A DNA stretch of 64,000 nucleotides from Desulfobacterales bacterium. Its GTDB lineage: Bacteria > Desulfobacterota > Desulfobacteria > Desulfobacterales > JAEINQ01. The position numbers were made by a program, and so were the translations under genes. Where the stretch lies: positions 1 to 64,000 of the forward strand of contig JAEINQ010000029.1 of NCBI GenBank assembly GCA_016342285.1, written 5' to 3'. Of this stretch, positions 8,843-16,771 are shown piece by piece (position 1 is the stretch's first letter; the number at the start of each line of letters is the position of its first letter). The notes beneath the pieces were generated by a model. It was not told where the DNA came from and searched no databases. It worked only from the letters and a program-made list of their open reading frames with translations.

Positions 8843-9757
8843 ATGGTCGACAAGCAGAGGCTTCTGGAACAGTTACGTAAGCTTAAAAAACAGATTCAAA
8901 GCGATTCCCGAGTAAAGGCATTGTACGACACGGATGGCGATGGAAATATAAGTGGTGAGGAATGGGACAAGGCCAGACAATCGGTCATTGCCTTCATGGG
9001 AGCGACGGAATCCGAAAAACCGTCGAGCGGAAGCAAAAACTCCAAGGCGGCCGGTGCAGCCGGATTGGCGATTGCCGGGGCAGCCGGTGCGGCAGATGCC
9101 GTTTTCGGACAAATCAAGGAGAGGGTCGGTCAATCCGGGTATGCAGCAGACGGCACCCTGTGGACCGAACCAGCAGTCATCGTGGAACAGGAGGTGTCTG
9201 GCACCGAGATGTTGTCCAGCAATGACGTCCCGAACCGTTACAAGTTTTTTAGCGAAAAGGGAAAGAAACTGGCCAGTGCCATAGAAATCCGCTCCAGCGG
9301 CTTCAGGCGCACTTCCCTTGGCGGACGCCCCCCTTTCAAAATGGACATTACCGTCCACGGCACGTCGGAAGTGCTGCGGCTGGATCGGCATTATGAGTTC
9401 AATCACTTGCAGACGGATGTGTCCTGCAATGACACCCCGATCGGATTAATCCTTGAAAAGGGTACATCGAAGGGCAATCACTATGTGCTCAGTCCCAACG
9501 CAGAAAACCGTGATCTGACCATTTCGAAGTCGATGCTTAGCCGGACCTTTGCCATTAAGTCGGGCTCCAAGCAGGTCGGATCGATTGAGAAAAAATGGGG
9601 AGGGATATTGAAAGAAGCATTCACACAGGCCGACAGCTTCAGAATAGCCTTCGATGATCCTTCCCTAACCCCCACAGAAAAGAAGTTGATCGCTGCAGCA
9701 ACGATCATTATCGACATGGATTATTTCGGGGACGAAGGGTCGCATCTTAATTTTTAA
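8843..9757 (+). CDS. EF-hand plus scramblase/LURP-one-like protein
   Basis: A 304-residue protein with no signal peptide. The start follows an AAGGGGGG ribosome site. Residues 29-40 (DTDGDGNISGEE) form a canonical 12-residue EF-hand calcium loop with Asp at 1, 3 and 5, Gly 6, Ile 8 and Glu 12. Residues 45-90 are a low-complexity Ala/Gly/Ser linker (AAGAAGLAIAGAAGAAD). From about residue 105 the pattern resembles the phospholipid scramblase/LURP-one beta-barrel fold, ending with IGSIEKKW-like GSIEKKWGGILKEAF and a hydrophobic IIIDMDYF helix. In this family the last helix is often buried, and membrane scrambling is not certain. The final residues GSHLNF and the stop are encoded by the inverted repeat of the neighbouring element. 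Confidence 0.72.
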   Translation: MVDKQRLLEQLRKLKKQIQSDSRVKALYDTDGDGNISGEEWDKARQSVIAFMGATESEKPSSGSKNSKAAGAAGLAIAGAAGAADAVFGQIKERVGQSGYAADGTLWTEPAVIVEQEVSGTEMLSSNDVPNRYKFFSEKGKKLASAIEIRSSGFRRTSLGGRPPFKMDITVHGTSEVLRLDRHYEFNHLQTDVSCNDTPIGLILEKGTSKGNHYVLSPNAENRDLTISKSMLSRTFAIKSGSKQVGSIEKKWGGILKEAFTQADSFRIAFDDPSLTPTEKKLIAAATIIIDMDYFGDEGSHLNF

Positions 9758-10362
9758 ATATTTGTTTTTTCCAGTCGATTTATCCTGCTATTGAGCTTTT
9801 TGTTCTTTTTGATTTGATCTGCCATCGCTTTGTGCCGCATGGTAATGGCGGCTCCGGACACATTGCCAAAGTGCTCTCCCAGATCCTTGCCGCTTCGGCC
9901 CGTGAAATTCCTTGAAATATAAATGGCAACGTCTCGTGCAAGATTCTTCTTCTTTCCCTTGGTCAGGAGCTGCTCGGGTTCGACACCAAACGATTCTGCT
10001 GCCACCAAAATGATATCGCTGATCTCAATTCCTGGTTTGAGTCTCCTCAGCTTCGGCTTCTCCTTGTCATTTTGCTCAGGTGAGAAAAACGCCTCTTTTA
10101 CCCACGATACAAAACCCTCACCACCAAGGATAAAGCCGCCCACGGGCGACTTGCCCGGATTGTCTACAGACCAAGGATCGACACCTTCCCCGATTGATCA
10201 CATGGTAGAAGGCGCCTGGATATTCCACCCGCAACGGTTTGGCCATCGTATGAAATCTCCCCGGAAGATTGAATCGATTAAAATACCAATCTATCCAAAT
10301 ACGATAACCATTAGCCGGAAAGGGCCGATTTTGTCAATATTTAATATTTAAGATGCGACCCC
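9737..10362. mobile_element. Decayed REP-associated transposase element with terminal inverted repeats
   Basis: The left end (9737-9764) and the reverse complement of the right end (10335-10362) match in about 24 of 28 positions, beginning with GGGTCGCATCTTAA in both. Between them lies a remnant of a REP-associated tyrosine transposase (RAYT, Y1_Tnp family) on the - strand. Local base composition is more AT-rich than the surrounding genes. The ends resemble the AT-rich flanks often seen beside RAYT genes. Confidence 0.65.
9754..10246 (-). pseudogene. Internally deleted RAYT (Y1_Tnp-type) transposase
   Basis: From 10246 the - strand reads MAKPLRVEYPGAFYHVINRG, the typical N-terminus of REP-associated transposases. 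After about 20 codons the similarity breaks and the frame ends. From about 10143, in another frame, an open stretch of 129 codons reads GGFILGGEGFVSWVKEAFF followed by a DnaA-like helix-turn-helix (DIILVAAESFGVEPEQLL, GKDLGEHFGNVSGAAITMRH), which is the usual C-terminal extension of these transposases. The catalytic middle, with the HUH and Tyr motifs, is missing. I read this as one gene with a large internal deletion and a frameshift; the C-terminal part might still be translated as a small DNA-binding protein. Confidence 0.8.
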
Positions 10363-10471
10363 ATCGACCCCATTGTTGAATTTGCCATTATCAATGAATG
10401 TTAGCTTTCCAGGACCGATTGCGCTCTGCCGGGAACTATTGCTATGCTGCGATATCTCTTTGTTATAATTG

Positions 10472-10987
10472 TTATTTACTTATAAACAGTCCACGACAAC
10501 TCAGCCATGCCTTACCTCCGGGACAAGTCTTATTATAACTGCATTTCTCACACTGGGTGGGCATGAACAGGATGAAATGAGCTGCAATCAGTAACAGGTA
10601 TATCGGAACAAGATACCAACCTGATTTATAAACCCAATACAAGGGAAAAATAAATAGCGCAAAAACCAAAATCCCGCAGGCCGTTTCATTAAATTTGAAA
10701 AACTTCGGGTCCTTTTGACGGTTCTTATATAGGGTGATTGATAATATATTCCCCAAATAAACACCTAACAGAGCCGGGCAATACTTCCCCTGATAAGGGC
10801 ACCCCACACAACACCCTGCCTGAAAGACGTTGAGAATGATATACAAAGCAACGAACATAACAGGAAGGTAGGTTGAGTATGTGGCCAATATATATACCGT
10901 TCCGAAAAACATTACGATTAATGGGAGCAACGAAAGAAGGTAACGCCACTTGTCCTTCTTTGTCCAGTTGTAAACTTTTTGATCCAT
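10472..10987 (-). CDS. Cysteine-rich membrane protein of unknown function
   Basis: A 171-residue protein with four probable membrane helices (about residues 15-36, 40-58, 103-120 and 124-142). Two cysteine clusters flank the membrane part: CCVGCPYQGKYCP near residue 60 and CEKCSYNKTCPGG with a further Cys near the C-terminus. The spacing suggests bound metal or redox disulfides, but I do not recognise the family. The start is supported by AAGGAAT upstream. Codon use is clearly more AT-rich than the surrounding genes, which fits recent acquisition. It has no operon partner. Confidence 0.7.
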   Translation of the reverse strand: MDQKVYNWTKKDKWRYLLSLLPLIVMFFGTVYILATYSTYLPVMFVALYIILNVFQAGCCVGCPYQGKYCPALLGVYLGNILSITLYKNRQKDPKFFKFNETACGILVFALFIFPLYWVYKSGWYLVPIYLLLIAAHFILFMPTQCEKCSYNKTCPGGKAWLSCRGLFISK

Positions 10988-11027
10988 ATTTACGATTCCT
11001 TGTTTGATATGTAAAAAGCATAACGCT

Positions 11028-11112
11028 GCTAATCAGCCGCGCGGCTTTTGGCGTCGGCTGAATTAGCCTTCGTGGTTGCATACAAAATTCTGCCCCTGCC
11101 CACGCAGGGGCA
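11028..11112. repeat. Two intergenic hairpins
   Basis: GCTAATCAGCCG at 11028 pairs with CGGCTGAATTAGC ending at 11067, with one bulge. A second hairpin at 11091-11112 is a perfect 9-bp stem, TGCCCCTGC and GCAGGGGCA, with a 4-base loop. Both lie upstream of the cysteine-rich membrane protein gene. They may be REP-like or structural; the first was considered as an integron attC site and not accepted. Confidence 0.5.
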
Positions 11113-11198
11113 ACTCTGTGAAGACAGAGATTTGTACCGGCCGATTGAGTCCCTGTAACGGAACGTCATTTCGACAGGCGCTATCCTCCAGCGCCCAG

Positions 11199-11247
11199 AA
11201 AACGAAAGAAGCCGGAGGCGCTTTTCTGTAAAGCGGCAACCGGCTTC
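11199..11247 (-). terminator. Rho-independent terminator after the FTR-type gene
   Basis: On the - strand GAAGCCGG pairs with CCGGCTTC (11208-11247). An inner stem of GCCGCTTT and AAAGCGCC extends the hairpin, and TTTCGTTTTC follows. Confidence 0.65.
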
Positions 11248-11270
11248 ATTGAATTGGGACGGCTTGCGTT

Positions 11271-11603
11271 TTAAAACCCCATCTTCTCCGGGGGACGGCG
11301 CTCCGGGACGTATTCGTGGGGTATTTCGCCCGTGTTCCACGCTTCGGAGACGTAGAGGTTGCAATAGCAACTGCCGAACTCGGCCACGTCGGGTTCGCGG
11401 TAGACACAGGGACAGATGATGTCCCGGTCGGCCTCCCGGTCGCCTGCGGCCAGGCGACAGGGGCAGACCATGGTGCCATAGCGCTCCTTGTTGGCCAGCA
11501 GCGCCTCAAGCAGGTCAAAGACCCGTTCCCGGTCCTGGTTGAAGAAATACCCTTTGGGCTCCTGAACCTTTTTCAGCATGTCGTACAGGGCTTCGGCATT
11601 CAT
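11271..11603 (-). CDS. Ferredoxin:thioredoxin reductase catalytic-type protein
   Basis: A 110-residue protein of the ferredoxin-thioredoxin reductase beta-chain family, which holds a [4Fe-4S] cluster next to a redox disulfide. The cysteine pattern is complete: CPCR, then ICPCVYRE, then GSCYCNLYVSE. The real start is MNAEALYDMLKKVQE; its ATG overlaps the stop of the glutaredoxin gene by one base (TAATG), so the two are coupled. Together they suggest ferredoxin-driven disulfide reduction. No FTR alpha chain is seen, which is usual outside phototrophs. Confidence 0.85.
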   Translation of the reverse strand: MNAEALYDMLKKVQEPKGYFFNQDRERVFDLLEALLANKERYGTMVCPCRLAAGDREADRDIICPCVYREPDVAEFGSCYCNLYVSEAWNTGEIPHEYVPERRPPEKMGF

Positions 11604-11857
11604 TACAGTCCCAGCGCCTCCTTGATCTCCTTTTCCTTGTATCCGACGATGACGGTCTCGCCGATGATGATGGTGGGAAAGGAGCATTTCGGGTTGATCT
11701 TTTTGATGTCTTCTAAAATGGCCTTGCGCTCGTCTCCTTCAAGCAGGTCCACGTCGACGAAATCGTACTGCACCGTGCATTCGTTGAGCAGTCGCTTGGT
11801 GGATTTGCAGTGGCTGCAGGTGGTCAGGGTGTAGAGTTTTACCGGTTTGTCGGTCAT
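11603..11857 (-). CDS. Glutaredoxin-like protein (CxxC)
   Basis: An 84-residue thioredoxin-fold protein starting MTDKPVKLYTLTTCSHCKST. The active site is CSHC at residues 14-17, and FPTIIIG holds the conserved cis-proline Thr-Pro region. The start at 11857 follows AAAGGA at good spacing. It is directly upstream of and overlaps the FTR-type gene; the natural reading is that the FTR protein reduces this glutaredoxin with ferredoxin electrons. The exact substrate is unknown. Confidence 0.87.
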   Translation of the reverse strand: MTDKPVKLYTLTTCSHCKSTKRLLNECTVQYDFVDVDLLEGDERKAILEDIKKINPKCSFPTIIIGETVIVGYKEKEIKEALGL

Positions 11858-11904
11858 ATTGCATCCTTTCGTTTGCTGTTCCACAATAAATTAAGGAGAT
11901 TAAA

Positions 11905-12618
11905 TCACAACCGGTTCTTTTTGACAATGGTATCATCGGGGAATTCAATTCGGTTCAGGCACGCCAGGGTCCGGGGGGCGGATGACCTGCCCCAACGCAG
12001 CCTTTGGGCAAGAGCCCGCAGGTCGTCGTGTTCATCGACGTCCTGCCACGGGGGCAGATGGCGGCAGGTGAGGCCGGCTGCTGATATTCGATCGAGGGTT
12101 TGGGCGAGAACCTTTGGGCCCCCCCAAGCGATTTGGGAAAAAATGTCCGGCGTGAAACGGTCGCGACAAAACCCGATCAGATAATACCCCCCGTCCGTAC
12201 TGGGGCCGATCACCGGCCCGGCCGACGCCATGTGGGCAAAGGCCGTTTCTATAACCGCCAGGGGCAGGTCGGGCAGGTCCGATCCCAACACCATCACCTG
12301 ATCAAAGCCCTCGCCAAAGGCAGTGGCAAAACCATGGGCCATGCGCTGACCCAGATCCTTGCCGGACTGGGCCCGATACTGCCGGTCCGGTCCCAGCCAG
12401 TTGCGGACCATGGCCTTCTGATTCGGAGGGCAGTAGCAGATTTGCAGGGAAAATCCGCTCCGGTCGATGGTCTCCAACAGGTCTTCCACAAAGGCCCGGT
12501 ATAGGGTGACCACCCGGTGTCGGGACAGATGCCGCTCCAGACGGGTTTTGACCCTCCCCGGTTCAGGGGCACGCAGAAACAGTAAAATACAGCGGCGTGG
12601 TTTGACAGCTCCGGTCAT
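11905..12618 (-). CDS. TIGR04282/DUF2064-family glycosyltransferase-like protein
   Basis: A 237-residue protein with a GT-A nucleotidyl/glycosyl transferase-like fold. Signatures are LLFLRAPEPGRVKTRL at the N-terminus, VLGSDLPDLP (metal-binding Asp pair) and GPSTDGGYYLIGF. Members are annotated as radical SAM/selenodomain-associated transferase 1 and often lie near sugar or thiol-modification genes; their substrate is not established. It is separated from the glutaredoxin gene by 47 bp on the same strand, so shared transcription is possible. Confidence 0.85.
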   Translation of the reverse strand: MTGAVKPRRCILLFLRAPEPGRVKTRLERHLSRHRVVTLYRAFVEDLLETIDRSGFSLQICYCPPNQKAMVRNWLGPDRQYRAQSGKDLGQRMAHGFATAFGEGFDQVMVLGSDLPDLPLAVIETAFAHMASAGPVIGPSTDGGYYLIGFCRDRFTPDIFSQIAWGGPKVLAQTLDRISAAGLTCRHLPPWQDVDEHDDLRALAQRLRWGRSSAPRTLACLNRIEFPDDTIVKKNRL

Positions 12619-12633
12619 GGGCGTTGTTGGTCC

Positions 12634-12925
12634 TTAGGTGTTGCCGGGTACGTTGTCAGATTGTGCCCATCCACGAACGGTATATTTCGTGGATGGAAAC
12701 CAGATAAAAGATCGGCCAGGCCCCGGCGTCGGTGACCGCATCCCGGCGGTCCGGTCGATGCAGACATGGGCGGCCGGCGCATCGGCCACGGCACCGAGAT
12801 TATCGATAAAGGGTAGATGCTTGACAAGCCTTTTCCGATGGGCCTCATCGCCAGCACAGATCTGGGCTGCTTCGGCAAAATCCGGCCCGGGCGTCAGGGC
12901 GTGTTTTTTCTTGACAAGCTCCCTA
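12634..12925 (-). other. Unassigned open frame, possible gene remnant
   Basis: In the 439-bp interval 12619-13057 the - strand is open for about 97 codons and reads protein-like (HALTPGPDFAEAAQICAGDE, KHLPFIDNLGAVADAP), ending in TAA at 12634. There is no ATG near its beginning and no ribosome site. I do not recognise it; it may be the 3' fragment of a decayed gene or chance. Confidence 0.25.
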
Positions 12926-12954
12926 TTGCAATTTAAATAGTAATAATTACTATT
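12911..12954 (+). promoter_or_regulatory. cooS promoter with a Fur-box-like palindrome
   Basis: TTGACA at 12911-12916 is followed 17 bp later by TAAATA. Overlapping the -10 end is a perfect 9-1-9 palindrome, AATAGTAATAATTACTATT (12936-12954). It has the length and symmetry of a Fur box and matches the E. coli 19-bp Fur consensus at 13 positions. A second TATAAT lies at 12954-12959. A repressor bound here would block transcription of cooS. The regulator's identity is inference. Confidence 0.5.
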
Positions 12955-13057
12955 ATAATATCAATTTCATCGTGCATATACGGGCAAGCTGGCGAATGCT
13001 TGTCCATGCACCCTTTAAAAAACCTTTGCACAAGCCTTTCCATGAAGGGAGGATCGA

Positions 13058-15028
13058 ATGCCAGAAGGAAAAAAAACGGACAAAACTCTGCCGAACCCCA
13101 GCGATATGACCATTTGTGAGGCCACGGCTCAGATGCTGACCAAAGCTCGAAAGGACGGGGTGGAAACCCAGTTCGAACGGGCTGCGAACATGAAAGCCTG
13201 TCCCATCGGGGCCGACTCGGCCTGTTGCAAGCACTGCTTCATGGGCCCCTGCCGTCTCAATGCCAGGGACCCCTACGGCAAGGTCGGCGTTTGCGGTGCC
13301 ACCATCGACACCATCCAGGCCCGAAACTTTGCACGCAATGTGGCCACCGGCACTGCATGCCACAACGACCACGGCATGGCCATGCTGGACCTGTTCCGGG
13401 GTGTGGTCAACGGCAAGATCATCGATTACAAGATCAAAGATGTAAACAAGCTCAATGAGACCGCCCAAATGCTGGGCATCGAAATCGAGGGTAAGACGGT
13501 GCAGGAAGTGGCCAACGAACTCTGCGATGAACTGGAAAAGACCTATACGGCGGTGGATGGCGAAATTCCCTTTGTCAAGCGGGTTCCGGCAAAGACGCTT
13601 GAGACCTGGCGCAAGGCCGGCATCGTCCCCCGGGGCGCCATGCGCGAAATCATGGAGATGTTGAGCCGGACCCACATCGGCATGGATCAGGATTACAAGA
13701 ATATTATGCGGCAGGCCAGCCGGACGGCCCTGGTGGACGGCTGGGGTGGTTCCATGGTGGCCACCGAAATTTCCGACATTCTTTACGGAACCCCTGCCCC
13801 GGTGGCCGTCGAGGTCAACATGGGCGTTCTCAAGGAAGACCAGGTCAACGTTATCGTTCATGGCCATGAGCCCAACCTGTTCGAGTCCATGCTCGCCTCG
13901 GTCAACGATCCCGGTCTCATTCAGGCGGCAAAAGATGCCGGCGCCAAGGGGATCAACCTGGTGGGTATGTGCTGTTCAGGTGCCGAGATGATGTCTCGCC
14001 ACGGCGTTCCCCATGCGGGCAATTTTTCCTCCACTGAGCTGATTCTCGTCACGGGTGCCGTGGATGCCATGGCCGTGGATATTCAGTGCATCCAGCAGGC
14101 GCTGGTCAAGGTGGCCGAATGCTATAACACCCCGCTGATCACCACCAACAGCCGGTGTCATCTTGAAGGCGCCACCCACATCCCGTTCCATGAGCATGAT
14201 CCCCGGGCCTGCACCGAAGAGATTGTTATCAAGGCCATCACCCGCTTCAAGAGCCGCAGCCTGCCCGTCGAAATTCCTAAAAACGTTGGCACCGGCGTGC
14301 ACGGGTTCTCCTCCGAGTATATCAATTACATGCTGGGCGGATCTTTCAGAGGGTCCTACACACCGCTGAATGAAAACATCATCAACGGACGCATCCGCGG
14401 CGTGGCCGGTGTGGTGGGGTGCACCAACCCACGCACCAAACAGGACTGGATGCACGTGGAACTGGTCAAGGACCTGATTAAAAACGACGTGCTGGTGGTC
14501 CAGACGGGCTGCTCCCAGATTGCCCTGGCAAAAGCCGGGTTAACCTCCCCCGAGGCAGCCTACTATGCCGGCCCCGGCCTGCGGGAAGTGTGCGAAACCG
14601 TTGGCATGCCGCCGGTTCTCGGCCTGGGTTCCTGCGTGGACAACACCCGCATCCTGATCGCCTGTGCCGAGATGGTCAAGACCGGCGGCCTGGGCGACAG
14701 TATCGCCGACCTGCCGGTCGCCGGGGCGGCCCCCGAGTACATGAGCGAAAAGGCCATCGCCATTGGTCAGTACTTCGTGGCCTCCGGCGTTTTCACCATT
14801 TTCGGCGTGACCTTCCCGAGTATCCCCGGCACCAAGTTCCATAAGTACCTCTTCGACGAAATGGAGAATGAGGGCTTTGGAAAATGGGGTTTTGCCACCG
14901 ATCCTCACGAGATGGCCCGGCAGATGATTGCCCATATCGACAAAAAGCGAAAGGCCTTGGGCATTGACAAGGCCCGGGAGCGGACCCTGGTGGACATGGC
15001 CGACCGTCGGGCCATCGACGCTGCCTAA
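13058..15028 (+). CDS. cooS: Anaerobic carbon monoxide dehydrogenase, catalytic subunit
   Basis: A 656-residue Ni-Fe-S CO dehydrogenase, which interconverts CO and CO2 with electrons passed to ferredoxin. The N-terminal cysteines C48, C56 (D-cluster) and C57, C60, C65, C79 (B-cluster) are spaced as in CooS of Carboxydothermus. Later segments VGMCCSG, VVGCTNPR, QTGCSQIALAKAG and GLGSCVDNTR supply the C-cluster ligands, and NSRCHLEGATHIPF is conserved. Start follows AAGGGAGG. No cooC, cooF, acsA-E or hydrogenase genes are adjacent, so it is a stand-alone enzyme of unknown physiological partner; maturation factors must be elsewhere. Confidence 0.96.
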   Translation: MPEGKKTDKTLPNPSDMTICEATAQMLTKARKDGVETQFERAANMKACPIGADSACCKHCFMGPCRLNARDPYGKVGVCGATIDTIQARNFARNVATGTACHNDHGMAMLDLFRGVVNGKIIDYKIKDVNKLNETAQMLGIEIEGKTVQEVANELCDELEKTYTAVDGEIPFVKRVPAKTLETWRKAGIVPRGAMREIMEMLSRTHIGMDQDYKNIMRQASRTALVDGWGGSMVATEISDILYGTPAPVAVEVNMGVLKEDQVNVIVHGHEPNLFESMLASVNDPGLIQAAKDAGAKGINLVGMCCSGAEMMSRHGVPHAGNFSSTELILVTGAVDAMAVDIQCIQQALVKVAECYNTPLITTNSRCHLEGATHIPFHEHDPRACTEEIVIKAITRFKSRSLPVEIPKNVGTGVHGFSSEYINYMLGGSFRGSYTPLNENIINGRIRGVAGVVGCTNPRTKQDWMHVELVKDLIKNDVLVVQTGCSQIALAKAGLTSPEAAYYAGPGLREVCETVGMPPVLGLGSCVDNTRILIACAEMVKTGGLGDSIADLPVAGAAPEYMSEKAIAIGQYFVASGVFTIFGVTFPSIPGTKFHKYLFDEMENEGFGKWGFATDPHEMARQMIAHIDKKRKALGIDKARERTLVDMADRRAIDAA

Positions 15029-15060
15029 ATCCGTTTGGCTTTCACAAAAGACCACCCATA

Positions 15061-15094
15061 AAAAAAGGGCGCCGGTATTCGGCGCCCTTTTTTT
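15061..15094. terminator. Bidirectional terminator between cooS and the sigma54 regulator
   Basis: GGGCGCC and GGCGCCC form a 7-bp stem (15067-15087) with A6 before and T7 after, so it works for both convergent genes. Confidence 0.9.
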
Positions 15095-15102
15095 ATGGAG
15101 CG

Positions 15103-16437
15103 CTATCGGATTTGCCGATGATCGGCGAGAAACCGGTACAGGGTGGCGCGTCCTACGCCGAGGATCTTGGCAGCCCGGGATTTGTTGCCGGAGGTGGCGG
15201 CCAGGGCCGATTCGACGGCCTCGGGGTCAAGCTTTTTGGCCGGCCCCCTTCCTAATGATGCGCAGGCGTTGTCCTGGGCGATCTCGGTCGGCAGGTTTCG
15301 CGGTTGGATGGCCGGGTCGCTGGAGTGAACGATGGCAAACTGAATGGCGTTCTGGAGTTCACGGACATTGCCGGGCCAGGGGTAATCGAGCAGAAGGCGC
15401 ATGGCTTCGTCGGAGACATTGGGCGCCTTGCGGCCATTGCGTTCGGAGGCCTCCTGGAGGAAATGGATCACCAGTTGGGGGATGTCGTTTCGGCGTTGCC
15501 TGAGTGGCGGCAACTGGATGGGAATGACGTTGAGGCGGTAGTAAAGATCATCCCGGAATCGGTTCGCCTGAACTTCCTGCTTCAGGTTGCGGTTGGTGGC
15601 GCTGATGACCCGGACATCCACCGAAACGGTTTTTTCCCCGCCTACCCGTTCAAACGTTCCTTCCTGAAGAAATCGAAGCAGTTTCACCTGCATCGGCTTG
15701 GAGAGCTCTGCCACTTCGTCCAGAAACACCGATCCGTGGTGGGCCAGTTCAAACCGGCCTTTTTTGTCCCGAATGGCGCCGGAAAACGCACCGCGAACAT
15801 GACCGAAGAGTTCGCTTTCGATGAGGTTCTCGGGCAGGGCGCCGCAGTTGATGGGGACAAAAGGGGCTCCGTTTCGGACGCTCTCTCCGTGGATGGCCTT
15901 GGCGACCAGTTCTTTGCCGGTGCCGGTTTCACCGAAGATGTGCACCGGGTAATCGTAGGCGGCCACGTCGATGATCTGCTGGAAAACCTGAACCATCTTG
16001 ATGTCGCTCCCGATGATGTCGGCAAACCGGTTGATTTTTCCCGCCTGCATCTGCAGTTGAAACAGGTCGGTCAGATCCCGGAAAGAGGCCAGAACACCGC
16101 AGGGCGCCTCGTGTTCGTCTTTCATCACCGTCACCGACATCTCAATGCGCCGCTGTTCACCGCTTCGGCTGGTGATGGTCATGGTGTATTCGGTTTGGTC
16201 CTCCGGCTGGTTTTGGTCACCGCAAAATGAGCAGTGCCGGCCGCAGAAGGGGTTTCCGAAGGCTTCATGGCAGTCACGACCCAGCACTTCGTCCCGACTG
16301 AAACCGGTGATCTTTTCCGCTTCTTGGTTGAAGAAGAAAATACGGCGATCCAGATCGTGGGCAATAATCCCTTCCTTGAGGTTGTCCAGAATCCGGACCA
16401 GGTTACCGTGGCTGGCGATGATCGATTCGAGCTTCAA
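15103..16437 (-). CDS. Sigma54-dependent activator with cysteine-containing PAS domain
   Basis: A 444-residue enhancer-binding protein. Residues 10-125 form a PAS domain with an inserted cysteine cluster (C56, C65, C69, C72, in FCGRHCSFCG) that could bind Fe-S, zinc or heme. The AAA+ domain (about 138-370) has Walker A GETGTGKE (169-176), Walker B VFLDEVAE and the sigma54-contact loop GAFSGA (216-221), where Ser replaces the usual Thr. A Fis-type helix-turn-helix ends the protein (NKSRAAKILGVGRATLYRF). It starts at TTG with AGGAGG 9 bp upstream. It faces cooS across the shared terminator; a role in CO or redox response is inference. Confidence 0.92.
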   Translation of the reverse strand: MKLESIIASHGNLVRILDNLKEGIIAHDLDRRIFFFNQEAEKITGFSRDEVLGRDCHEAFGNPFCGRHCSFCGDQNQPEDQTEYTMTITSRSGEQRRIEMSVTVMKDEHEAPCGVLASFRDLTDLFQLQMQAGKINRFADIIGSDIKMVQVFQQIIDVAAYDYPVHIFGETGTGKELVAKAIHGESVRNGAPFVPINCGALPENLIESELFGHVRGAFSGAIRDKKGRFELAHHGSVFLDEVAELSKPMQVKLLRFLQEGTFERVGGEKTVSVDVRVISATNRNLKQEVQANRFRDDLYYRLNVIPIQLPPLRQRRNDIPQLVIHFLQEASERNGRKAPNVSDEAMRLLLDYPWPGNVRELQNAIQFAIVHSSDPAIQPRNLPTEIAQDNACASLGRGPAKKLDPEAVESALAATSGNKSRAAKILGVGRATLYRFLADHRQIR

Positions 16438-16534
16438 ACCGGAAGGCCTCCTAATGGGGGGCGCGAAGCAGGGGCGTCCCCGGACGGCATTTCTTATCCC
16501 ATGGCGGATTCAAAGTCAAACCCGCCGACGACTG

Positions 16535-16771
16535 TCAAGGATCGAAAAGGTGGGGCAGGGGGCGGTTGATGAAGATGGTTTTTAAATCCAGGGAGCAGTT
16601 CTTGATCTCCACGTAACAGTCCGGCGTCCCATGGCGTTCCAGTCGAAGATCCAGCCGGGAGTGCTGACCGACACGAACCTCACGGGTGACGGTGTCGTAG
16701 CCGGCCAGGGGCGGCACGTCGCCTGCGGCAATGGCGCCGGCGACCAGGCGATTGGGGCTTTGGATTTGTCT
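16535..16771 (-). pseudogene. sfsA: sfsA internal fragment
   Basis: About 79 codons between stop codons read SPNRLVAGAIAAGDVPPLAGY, then YDTVTREVRVGQHSRLDL and CYVEIKNCSLD. This is the central part of SfsA (sugar fermentation stimulation protein, a DNA-binding/nuclease-like fold), including the SRLD and YVEIKN motifs. Both the N-terminal third and the C-terminal PDA..R...H part are missing, and no proper start is present. The rest of the 709-bp interval 16438-17146 shows no gene. Confidence 0.7.

Noticed and set aside
11018-11086. Possible integron attC site beside the cysteine-rich membrane gene
   Set aside because: The stem is suggestive and flanked by GCATAAC and GTTGCAT, but these ends do not pair correctly as R boxes, and no integrase or second attC is seen.
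12615-12878. 87-codon - strand open frame before the TIGR04282 gene
   Set aside because: Composition is shadow-like (Pro/Arg-rich); a different frame over the same bases reads more like protein, and even that is unassigned.
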